60,455 bases of DNA. Origin: Beroe ovata (lineage: Eukaryota > Ctenophora > Nuda > Beroida > Beroidae). Location: contig CAMPET010000055.1 in the NCBI GenBank assembly GCA_946803715.1, forward strand, positions 252,951 through 313,405. The letters run 5' to 3'. A program made the position numbers and the translations under genes. This document shows positions 1-9,000 of the stretch, in pieces. The notes beneath the pieces are model-generated. The model was not told the DNA's origin. It ran no database searches and saw nothing but the letters and a program-made list of their open reading frames with translations. Numbering within the stretch: the first letter of the stretch is position 1; every line of letters begins with the position of its first letter.

Positions 1-232
1 TTCGGTGGATAAGGGGTTATGGCGGCCACTTACTCGGGAACCGATCATCGGATTGACGTGAAATTTTGGTTGTCCGAGTTTTTTATGGTCCTTGAGCTAT
101 GGTAAAAGTTTCAAGTCAATCGGTCGATCCGTTTGAGAGCTATCCTCAAATGCTCACTCAAACCGACGTGTTTTTGGTGGATAAGTGGTTATGGCGGCCA
201 TTAACTCAGGAACTGATCATCGGATTGACGTG
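1..232. repeat. 172-bp tandem repeat, two copies
   Basis: A block of about 57 bp starting with GGTGGATAAG at 4 recurs at 176 with few changes, giving a 172-bp period. The intervening sequence also carries related phrases about a 'gaccgacgtg'-type end. This looks like the edge of a satellite array that continues off the left of the window. No coding potential is seen in it. Confidence 0.7.
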
Positions 233-632
233 TAATCTTGGTAGTCAGTACAATGTGCCATCTAGATGGTGATATCTTACCACAGAGTCAATCCCGATAA
301 CATGCTACTCTCCTCCTTTTACAAAAACATACTCTGATGTGTCACTCGTTCCGTTGAAACAATGAACACCTAATCAGGAATGTTCAGAGCTCACCATAGA
401 TGGAATGCGATCTTTCAACCCCATCTATGATCAGCACCTGATCAGGTGCAATCAGATCTCGCCATCCGACCCCGGTGTCTGGTTACATCGAGAGAGAGAG
501 ACATGAAGGGCCGGAATTCGGAAACCCCAGAGTGAACTATACTATAAAAACCATAGTCTATTCATAGCCAGTATCCATTTCAATCACCAACGATCAACAG
601 ATAACCTCAATAACAATCTACTCTTATTTGCC
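233..632 (+). promoter_or_regulatory. Upstream region with TATA box for the small ORF at 633
   Basis: No ORF is supported here. A TATAAA motif lies at 543-548, in a sensible position for a transcript whose first ATG is at 633. A short GA-rich run (gagagagaga) occurs near 490. Promoter activity is inferred from the motif only. Confidence 0.3.
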
Positions 633-923
633 ATGCACTCCTTCATAGTCTACGCTACCAAACTCGGATACACCACAGCCCAAGCCGAGGCCGCTCTCTC
701 CACCCTGGGATCAGATGCTCTCACCAACGACCTCCTCCATCTGGTGATATCGATGAACTCGTCGACTTCAGCCAGGAAGAATGACTTGAAGAAGAGGAAG
801 ATATCTCCTGTTAACCCAAGATCCCGATGTCTAGGATACAAGATAACCAAACTCTCCTTCGCCATGACAGAGGTTCAGCATACAGACGACAATGATCAAG
901 ATGAACTCAGCAAGGAAGAATGA
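633..923 (+). CDS. Small ORF with a ZC3H12/N4BP1-type UBA-like segment (fragment)
   Basis: The first ~40 residues contain the pattern KLGYTTAQAEAALSTLG followed by DALTNDLL. This resembles the short helical UBA-like segment at the N terminus of Regnase (ZC3H12) and N4BP1/KHNYN proteins. No NYN/PIN ribonuclease or CCCH zinc finger follows, so it is at most the first exon of such a gene, a fragment, or a chance likeness. The rest of the ORF is basic and of low complexity and runs into a local tandem duplication. A TATA box lies 85 bp upstream. The antisense ORF over the same bases looks like a shadow. The family call rests on one short motif. Confidence 0.35.
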   Translation: MHSFIVYATKLGYTTAQAEAALSTLGSDALTNDLLHLVISMNSSTSARKNDLKKRKISPVNPRSRCLGYKITKLSFAMTEVQHTDDNDQDELSKEE

Positions 924-1010
924 TGGAAAGACGCATCATGGCGAGCAGAAGAAGGTCAACCCTCTCAAGCCAGATGCCTGGGCTTCAAGATAAGCAAGCT
1001 GTCAACAGGA
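752..1010 (+). repeat. Imperfect tandem duplication (~140-bp unit) in and after the UBA-like ORF
   Basis: The block from about 752 (gatgaactc..aggaagaatga..) recurs from about 900. Both copies can encode a DEL...EE-stop peptide followed by RCLG(Y/F)KI(T/S)KLS, but in different relative frames. A unit was therefore duplicated with an indel, which suggests decay of an older coding exon or a repeat within it. Confidence 0.55.
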
Positions 1011-1446
1011 GGGCAGAGATGATGGTGACGAGTGTGCAAGATGGAGTTGCAAATGACTGTATTCTGGTTAAGTCAATAGCTTCTCTGAATGATTCACACC
1101 CATAGGAGTGATGCAGCATAGACGATGGGAACACAAGAAGAACTTGGAGAATCTGACAGGGTTTGTTTGTATGGAACCGAACTCAAGGAAATGCGCATCA
1201 TGATCGTTTAAACCTCGAAATCTTTTCTGAATATCCGATGAATGGTTATTGATGCAAGTCATATTCACGATTTCTTTAATTAGGTTTGACACTTTTATTA
1301 TCGTTATCTTAATTACTGTATGTCCGATTTGATGATGAACTTTATAACTTCACTGCCAAAATATTCATGGAAGAATTAGCTAATGAACTTTCATCAAAGA
1401 AGATTCAATAATTCAAAAATTCAACTATGAACTAATTCAAACTCAC
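1011..1446. other. Non-coding stretch downstream of the BRPF-like exons
   Basis: AT-rich. No convincing exon was found on either strand. The bromodomain and PWWP exons expected after the BRPF PZP exons on the minus strand were looked for here and not recognised. Confidence 0.5.
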
Positions 1447-3095
1447 GTTGTCTGAGTCCTCATTGACTCTCCGTATTAACGGAGTAACGTCGCTATCAGG
1501 TGGAGTGTGAATATCACAGTAAGCAACATTCTTCACCGTACTGTTACCTGCCTGATCTTGGTATGTCTCTATCTTCATATGCAAACCTGAATATAACTGA
1601 TAAGGTTTTGAAACCTGATTGTTACGTCAATTTCATCAATTTAACAGGGAACAAAACAGGACGAGGAGGTGTAAAAATACCACCAATCACATCTTATCAC
1701 CTGCTTGTTGTGCACATGTAACATGGAACGCCGTGTAACAGTTAGTCTTGACACACTGTATACACGCTCCCTCTCTCCGTCTGCAGATGTAACAAGTGAG
1801 CTTCCACCGCGCTGGTGGTATCTCGTTCAGGGAATCTATTGGCTCCAGGAAGACAGGGTTACTGAAGTGAACCTCTGGGACCCAGAGTGCGCACAGAACA
1901 TGGACCCATCTACTGCATTCTGTCTGTTTGAATGCACCTGAAAAACAGAAAGAGTGATGGATGAAATGTCAAGCTAATGGCTCATTTCAAAACAATTTCT
2001 GGCCAATCACCAGCTTTTGAAGGACAGAGCACGCAGTCAACTGGTTTTGATGGACTATTAAGACATCTTCTGCACAGCCATTGTCCCTCAGGTATGAATG
2101 GAACACCGTAACAGTCTTGGTGCACAGCCAAATTACACATGTCACAGAATAGAATCACATTGCTGAAATGTTTTCAAAATTACCTTTGGAGAAAACTTAG
2201 ATGAGAGTGAATATCGAATATTTTTTCACAAAATATCAAACCTATTGCTGCACTCTCCATCATTACAGATACAACACACTGCATCTTCATCAATCAATGG
2301 ATCATAGAGACTACCAGAGGTTTGAGACTCAAAGTAACTCTCCTTTTCAAATCTGAAGAGCATCAAGCTGTAGCTCTCTATGATATGATACGTTGACTGG
2401 GAGAATTCCATCACTTATCTGCTAATTCTAGATTCAAACCTGTCCATCAACTGCTCAAATATCTCACAAGGAACTTTGGAGTAGCTATGCTCACTTCTTC
2501 TCTCGTTCATGATATCGAGCCAGGCATAGTCTTCCTCATCCATGTCATATTCTATCTGAGGTATTCTGAGTTAGATGTTAGTAAAGCTAAGAAACACAGA
2601 CTATTCCTAAAGGAGAAGCAAGAGAACATTAAATAGAATAGATATTTTAGAGCAGCTTACTTCTTGATCAAGCTCCTCAGGACTCTTTTCAATATATCTA
2701 AAATAACTTGCAGCTCTTTTAGGTGCCACACTTTTGCTGTATGACTGCTTCACTTGAAATTGTGGCTTGGGCAGAGAGCTCGGTATTGGTAATCTAGGGA
2801 ATTCTTTCACATCACTTTTCTTGAACTTCACTGGTAATGCTTCATTGATATCCAGGAGTCTGATCTGACCTCTGATACAGATCTCCACCTGAGAAGAAGT
2901 GTTTACAAATCACTTCAATCTTACATAATGTGGTAACTTGCTTGGAGTTGGATCCACAATTCTGTTACATACCATATTTTGAGAAACACCATAGGGCATT
3001 CCACCAGTTGGATTAGGTGAAAAATATGCAGAGTTGAAGTTTTTGGCCTCTTTGGAGGCTTGTTTGTTCTTTTTGTCCTTCAGCTTGATATTTTC
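1447..3095 (-). CDS. BRPF/peregrin-like chromatin reader (EPL1 region + PZP), partial
   Basis: Seven minus-strand exons join in phase: about 3095-2973, 2888-2661, 2555-2440, 2352-2242, 2162-2011, 1937-1701 and 1586-1447. They encode a [15 protein letters not shown] segment and an acidic [12 protein letters not shown] stretch typical of the BRPF EPL1-homology region. A PHD1-zinc knuckle-PHD2 (PZP) module follows, with [57 protein letters not shown] and AYCDIHTPP. In animals BRPF proteins scaffold MOZ/MORF or HBO1 acetyltransferases and the PZP binds histone H3. The 5' end is not settled: the first exon listed has no ATG and the usual N-terminal C2H2 finger was not found. The last exon ends at a GTGAGT donor, yet no bromodomain or PWWP exon appears in the remaining 1.4 kb. 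Those exons may lie off-window, or the gene is truncated next to repeats. Confidence 0.88.
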
Positions 3096-3099
3096 ACAT

Positions 3100-3900
3100 A
3101 ACTATCATAATGGTGTCACATGAAAAAGTACCATGCTACAAATTTAGGAGACAGTTGGAGAAACTGCTGGATGCTTTTTTAAATCACCATAAATCTACTG
3201 AGTCTCAGGACTCATCTTATGTGATATGGGAAAACATTCTCACGAGTATAGTCATAATGATCACAAGCGAAATAATTTATCACAAGTCCAATGCCGTGCG
3301 TAAAGAAAGCCTTATCTTCAGTATTTTTGGTGAACTTCTTTTTTTCATAAATGGCGTACAGTATATTTGAATGGACTTTTTGCCCGCGCGGCGCGGCTAA
3401 TTTTTGCACAATTTTTTGCGCCTCTCTCATAATAAGTAAGTTGATAGCGTGTCATCCTGTCACACTAATGAATTATGCTCGCTCGAACAGGCCTTTGACG
3501 CGCACAAAGCAACGCGCAATTATCCGCGCCGCGCGCAAAATGAAATTACGTATACGCAAAAAATCATTGCATTTTTGCCTGGCGGCGTTAAGCTCTGCTG
3601 CTGCGAGCCGCGCATGGCGGCGTGCTTCAGCGATTAATTAGCGGCGCGGCGCGCGCCGCTTGCGAAATTCCATTGCCTCTTGTATTGCCGAATGTTATCT
3701 GTCCACTGTTCCTTGCGCGCTCCGCGCGCAATTAGAAGCAGTGGACAGATAACATCCGGCAACTCTTGTAAACAAGCAATGCAATCGCTTTTTTGCATTA
3801 ATGGGATTTTGTACTGTTTGACCGGACTTTAACGCCGCGCGCGCATTTTTGCAGAGAGCGATCCAGATTCCGCTTATTTATTGTTTATCTAGATCTGATT
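3100..3900. repeat. GC-rich 'gcgc' island with fold-back, probable non-autonomous element
   Basis: Within AT-rich surroundings, 3360-3860 is dense in GCGC/CGCG runs interspersed with 'tttttgc' tracts. Similar patches occur near 11290-11440, 24225-24300 (copied at 27360-27435) and 55620-56340. ORFs here are arginine/alanine-rich and look like composition artefacts. It could be a family of mobile or satellite-derived sequence. No transposase or clear terminal repeats are visible. Confidence 0.45.
3685..3762. repeat. 24-bp inverted repeat with nested palindrome (cruciform-like)
   Basis: Arms 3685-3708 and 3739-3762 are complementary at 23 of 24 positions. The 30-nt spacer itself holds an 8-bp inverted repeat (TTGCGCGC at 3713-3720 against GCGCGCAA at 3724-3731). 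It lies inside the GC-rich island. Confidence 0.85.
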
Positions 3901-4123
3901 CACAATAACAAAATCCATTATTCATTCATGATTTTTGGCAAATTCTATTCTACTCTTTTTCATTACTATCGTTTTCTCATGAGCATCCTTGTCAAATTCT
4001 AGCTCTATATTTGAAATTAAGTGTGAACTTTTAACTTTGGTCTTCAGTCTTGGCCAGCAAGCCCCCCAAAACAGTGGTCTTGACCAGCAAGCAAACATGA
4101 GGTGCACATGACAGTAACTGCAC

Positions 4124-5028
4124 ATGGAATTTAAGTTTGTCAACAATGTGTTCACAGACTCCTTCCCGAAGCTTCGTGTTTTTGACCTTATCACAAGCAT
4201 TAGAGAATTTAATAGAAGAAATGTTGTCTTTGGCATAAATGAAGGACAATCTGTTATTTGGGAGAATGTAGTGAAGGAAACTCTTCTTCATTTTCATTAT
4301 AAATTGGTGGCATCCCACCCTACTGAAGAACATCATAGAAGGTACCATTGGGAAAATGCTTATCCACCTTATCAAAGACTACAGGTCACATTGTCAAGGA
4401 CCTCAATTGCTTTTAAATTCAGGTATGAAATAGATTTATTAACAATTTACCTGTGGCATGAGTTTCTGTAATGATTATTAATTGCACTTTTTCAGAGTCG
4501 GGGATACAGCGTATACTTTTCTAGACTGGATTGATGACTTTTGTCATAATGCGGTTAAAGTCAGGGGTGATCCTGAGAATGAGTTTAAGCAATTGATGGA
4601 TATGCATGAGCTCCTTCGAGAGGTAATTTGAACCAGTGACTTTGTTTATTTTTTGTGAGTGAGTTGATATGAAGAAGTTCCCATTTCATTATTATTAGCT
4701 ATAGAAGTTCAAAAACTCTCTTACAGGAAGAAAATATTATAGCTGAAGGAAACATTTTCTGGGAACAAGAAGGTAACATCTTTGACTTCCTCATTTGAGT
4801 GAGTATATTTTGCTGCTTGCTTTCTTGTAATCTTTAGGACAATTTTCAGATTCTTCTTCTGTGACTGGAAAAGATTCATCTTCTCCTGGTTATCAGAACT
4901 ACATCCTAACATATGATGAGGATATTGAGTTGTACTGCGATTCAGACATCATACCCTATGACAAAAATGATTCTTTCTTTGGAAAATTAATGCTGTTGTG
5001 TGAAAAAATTGATCCATTTGGATTGTAG
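4124..5028 (+). CDS. Uncharacterised four-exon gene
   Basis: Exons 4124-4422, 4496-4622, 4727-4772 and 4850-5028 join in phase to give about 216 residues from ATG to TAG. The product has no signal peptide or obvious membrane segment. The N-terminal half is mixed alpha/beta-like, with many aromatic and basic residues; the middle has TAYTFLDWIDDF; the C-terminal third is acidic and serine-rich (DSSSVTGKDSSS) and ends KIDPFGL. I do not recognise the family. Codon use and phase-consistent GT-AG introns support a real gene. The start could be further upstream if a 5' exon was missed. The next gene (PIERCE-like) begins about 280 bp downstream on the same strand. Confidence 0.6.
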
Positions 5029-5305
5029 AAAAGATCTTACTTGACCAGACACACTGTTCTTGTTTTAAATTTCATGCATGCACTGGTTTCAATTTCGAAA
5101 ATTTCTATTTTTATTGCTAGTTCTAGGTTTTGTTCTATTTGTTTTGTTCCAGTCACAAATTAATGGATCGTTATGTTCTATCTATGTTTCCCTTGCCCGT
5201 GGCGTACCTTATCTATCATACCGTGTCTATTAGTTTAGGGTACCAAAGTTCTATATCATAATTTTCTAAACTGAAATATATCTGGCCAGGTGGTTTAGAT
5301 AAGAC

Positions 5306-5915
5306 ATGGCAGATGCCCAGGAGACCACAACTATTAATGTGAGTCCTGCTATCTGTCAAGTGGACTACTTTCCTGTTTCCTAACTAGAATTAATGGTTAT
5401 GTGCTCACTGCTCATACTTAAGCATCCTTCATTTCACAGGCTACAAAAACCTCAGACGTATACAGAACGTTAACCAACCTCCCTGAAAGGTAATGTTACG
5501 ACATTTCCTGGTCAAATTTGGTGATCAGATGTTAATGTGTTGTTGTTTTAATCTCTATTCACCTCCCAGGTTCAATGATCCAACAATTCTGAAGGGGTAT
5601 GAGAAGAAAGCACCACACCCAATCTACCAGACATCAAGCAGGTTTAGAATTAATCTTTTTAACTGCAACAGAATGAGTAATGACAGTGGATCTAATTCAG
5701 ATTGTATTGAGTGCTATTTTATTGGGAGCATCCAAGGCAAGGAATTATTGATTGTGCCCCTCTCCCACAGTGTGTATGGAGGTACTGCTCCGTGTGTCCA
5801 CACAATGCCAAACCAGTACCACGGTCGTGTGAACAAGTTCACATCTCATCTGGCAGCTGCAGGAAACTACACTTACAGTGGTCTCAACACTGAGATGGAT
5901 AAGAGTGTTGTTTAG
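5306..5915 (+). CDS. PIERCE1/2-like ciliary microtubule inner protein
   Basis: Four exons (5306-5338, 5440-5489, 5570-5641, 5771-5915) give about 99 residues. The pattern SDVYRTLTNLPERFNDP, then GYEKK..HPIYQTSS, then VYGGTAPCVHTMP and NKFTSHLAAAGNY matches the PIERCE1 (C9orf116)/PIERCE2 family. These small proteins bind inside ciliary doublet microtubules near outer-dynein docking sites and are needed for motile cilia. The length is near that of the family. A single open frame runs through the third intron (5642-5770), but the spliced join AG|T GTG TAT restores the family sequence exactly, so the read-through frame is rejected. PIERCE1 and PIERCE2 cannot be separated by eye. Confidence 0.85.
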
Positions 5916-6540
5916 GGGGAAGAGAACACTCTGCAATATTATATATTTGGTAGTTTCTTTATTTTCCCCATTTAACATTTAGTTATTTAAAAGTTAGATA
6001 CAGGTGTTATTTATATTTAGGTAGTCAGTTGTCTAATTGAGGTTATAATCCACTTCACGTACACAAGCACATCAATGAAGCATGTAGATTCTACATTTAG
6101 AATTGCTATTTTTATTGTTATTCAGCGCTCTCACTGTGAACCTCTCTTGTACATATTCAATTTACGTCACTCAGATTATTTACTAATTTACACGTTGCAT
6201 TCAGATTATGGCATGTTATAGCTATTCTATTTTGTATATAATAACAGCTGTAAATATTATGTTGTAATTAACTATTGCTGTGCTTTACTGTGAGCAAATA
6301 TATAGCAGCGCAAGTGCTTATCATCGTATGTGATAACCTGTGGCTCTTATCATGTATGGGGGTATGATAATAGAAAATGAGATTATCATTCTGTAATCTC
6401 ATTCTGTAATCTCATTCCCTTCCTTTTACACCATCTTTTCTTATTTGTACCGATGCAGCAATAGATTTTCTTTTCAATTTCATTTTAACGTCTGAATTCA
6501 TTTCTCTCCCCTAACACCACTTGTAGTAGGCTAGCACACC
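5916..6540. other. Intergenic/UTR between PIERCE-like and FMN-reductase genes
   Basis: AT-rich, with no coding signal. Contains small dyads around 6305-6375 built on 'ttatcat/atgataa' and a duplicated 'tctgtaatctcatt' at about 6390-6418. Probably the 3'UTR of the first gene and the promoter/5'UTR of the second. Confidence 0.5.
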
Positions 6541-7690
6541 ATGAAGTTTGTTCTCTTTCTCTCGTCGACCCGAGTTGGTGTCAGTTACACTGGACAGGGA
6601 GCTTGGGGTGACAGGTAAGCAGGGGGTGAAGTGAGAGGAGGAATGGTTTCTGCCCATATAACAGACTGACATCAATGAAACAGTGAAACTACGATAACAC
6701 AATAACAATACAGTTGATAAGGCAGTTTGAAATTTGGATCACTCAAATGCTGATTTATTTTGTAACAGGGTTGGTAAATTGGTGGCTGACAGAATGGAGA
6801 AGGAAGGTCATGAAGTGAGCATCTGGGATCCCAAGGAGATCAACTTCCCCCTCCTCCAACAGCCCATCCAGATGATTGTCGACAAGGTATGTAGTAGAAG
6901 ATAGGGAGGAGGTAAAATATCTTCAATCCGACCCCCCACACTCCCCCACTCTCCCCTCTTCCCTCAGCACTACTCCCCCTATCCCCTCAGAGCACAATTC
7001 CCCAATGGATGATGGACCGAAAACAAGAGATTGAAGCAGCTGATGGATTTGTGGTTTGCACCAGTGAGTACAACTCTGCTATGCCCCCTGCACTCACCAA
7101 CATGCTGGATCACTTCCCTCCTGCCTCCTTCAGACACCGACCCATTGGTGAGTAGAGATGACCCATTATTGAATAGAGATAAATCATTGGTGAATGGTGA
7201 GATCATGACAATTGATCGTTCTTATCATACAGAGACACTTGTCACTTTACACCTCTCCTCATTTGACATTACTCCGCAGGCATTGTAACGTACAGTATGG
7301 GCACTGGAGGTGGGATGAGAGTGACAGAGCAACTCAAAGCTATGGTCACTGACATGGGCATGTTCACTGTTCCTGCCACTGTCAAAATCGAAACTGTCAA
7401 CAACAAGTTTGATGAGCAAGGTGAGAACCACGCGGCGGGAATTCATTGTAACTTTGTAAATTCGAAGTTGATTTTTGATTTCGGAAATCAATGATTATCT
7501 GATACAATGGTATATTTGTGATTCTCAGCAATTTGTTCTTGACTCTCAGATTCTAGATCATTTTGTCGTTTCAGATAACTGCACAAACGAGCAGATAGTG
7601 ACCTATGTCGATAGAATGATCAAGGAGACCATCTGGTACGCCGAAGCTGTGAAAACACACAAGGAAGCCAAGGGCCTGCCTACTGCTTAG
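6541..7690 (+). CDS. NADPH-dependent FMN reductase-like flavoprotein
   Basis: Five exons (6541-6614, 6769-6886, 6991-7147, 7280-7420, 7575-7690) give 201 residues. The product has the flavodoxin-like fold of the NADPH-dependent FMN reductase/quinone reductase superfamily (YieF, Lot6 type). An N-terminal KFVLFLSSTRVG strand and phosphate-binding turn is followed by FVVCTSEYNSAMPPALTNMLDH, the family's EYN..P..L.N.LDH signature, and YSMGTGGGMR. It probably reduces quinones or other acceptors through bound FMN, in the cytosol, as no targeting signal is seen. The start is the first ATG in frame and encodes the expected first beta strand. Substrate cannot be inferred. Confidence 0.85.
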
Positions 7691-8369
7691 ACCTTCTCCC
7701 AAGGCGGAGTGAAGATATTATATGTTTAGTAGATGTGTTTAATTTATTAGATCTATAATTAATAATGTTTAGCTGTTTATATTTGTAGCTTCTTCAATAC
7801 CCAATATTCATGACCTGTGACCCTGACTTAATCCTCATAAAATGAACTTCCCTTACCTTTGCGTACATATCAGATTGAATTTTTCAGATAACTTTTTCTA
7901 TTTCTTGATGAATTTTCTCAAACTATTTAGACTTTATTGTTATTAAGTGTATATTTTGGTCGTTCTACGGATCGGCCAAAACTATAGCAGTTTGCTGGCC
8001 TTGTGTTTTAAACAAGATGGAGAGACTCTCAATAAATGTGCTGTGCATATATTTTCTCATTTACATTACATACCGTCTATACTCTATAGTTTTACTGCGG
8101 TACTACTACACGATAGCTCACTGTCAGAGAGTTCGGTAATGAGTAGGATGCCGGCTTTATGAACTTTATGAAGGTTTCATACGTCAAGACAGTGAATCCC
8201 ATCCCCCATTTATGGGAGAATAGCTCTGAACTTGAAATTTTCCTGTAGAATCAAATTCTCGAGTACTGTTAGTTCGTAGTTCAAGGCGGTAAATCCTGTA
8301 AACAATGAGGTATTCCTCTGTTCTATCGATCCTAACCCTCCATATTATTCACTCAGCAAGTTTCCTGCG
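7691..8369. other. Intergenic: 3'UTR and PFDN1 promoter region
   Basis: AT-rich, no exon supported. Contains AATAAA at about 8030 and many TTTATT-type runs compatible with a 3'UTR. Nothing else recognised. Confidence 0.4.
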
Positions 8370-8738
8370 ATGGCCGATGCTGAACTGAAGAAGGCGTTCA
8401 CGGAGCTCAAAACAAAGAGTGTCGAAACCTCAGCCCGGATCAAGGCAGTCGACGGGCAGATAGATCAGTGTCGTAAGAGGGGGAAGCACGCTGAGCTTAC
8501 GTATATGGAGGTCAAGCAAAGCGGACCCGAGACGAACTACTACGAGAGTATCGGGCGGGTTTTCGTGTTGGAGCCCCAGGAGACCATCCTGGATCAGTTG
8601 CAGGAACGGGCGAATAAGAATAGGGAGAACATACAGAAGTTGGAAAATCAGAAGGAGTATCTGAATAGGAATTTGAAGGAGAGTGAGAATGCGTTGAGAG
8701 AGCTGGTGGAGAGCAAGAAAACAACGCTGGTGAAGTAA
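8370..8738 (+). CDS. PFDN1: Prefoldin subunit 1
   Basis: Intronless, 122 residues. It has the beta-type prefoldin layout: an N-terminal coiled coil (ELKKAFTELKTKSVETSARIK), a short beta hairpin with YYESIGRVFVLEP, and a C-terminal coiled coil (LENQKEYLNRNLKESENALREL). The ELKKAFTEL start and the ETNYYESIGRVF hairpin are diagnostic of PFDN1 over PFDN2/4/6. In the family, six subunits form a jellyfish-shaped co-chaperone that hands actin and tubulin to CCT. The length equals that of the animal protein. NUP35 starts about 260 bp downstream. Confidence 0.95.
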   Translation: MADAELKKAFTELKTKSVETSARIKAVDGQIDQCRKRGKHAELTYMEVKQSGPETNYYESIGRVFVLEPQETILDQLQERANKNRENIQKLENQKEYLNRNLKESENALRELVESKKTTLVK

Positions 8739-9000
8739 GTGGTGGAGTGGTGTCAGCTGTCCAGTGGTGTCAGCTGAAGTGGTGTCAAGACTGGGATAAA
8801 GATTGCATATGATATTGCTTTGTACATGTTCTATTTGTTAGTAAGAACACGGCTGTTTCATTGCGAGTGTTACTGCAGTAATTCTTCCCCTCCCCAATCC
8901 ACCGAGAAATTGAAACATTTAACAGTTTATCCTATGATGATTTTCACCTTCTCAGAATTTATTCCATTTCTCCCCCCAGTGAAACCTAACTTGTCTAGCT

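Noticed and set aside
1500-1941. Plus-strand ORFs over 1500-1941
   Set aside because: They are antisense shadows of the BRPF PHD2 exons on the minus strand.
3351-3641. Arg/Ala-rich ORFs in the GC-rich island
   Set aside because: Composition follows the GCGC repeats, with no start context, domain or splice partners.
5642-5770. Open frame through the third PIERCE intron
   Set aside because: Removing it reproduces the PIERCE pattern exactly; the retained residues have no counterpart in the family.
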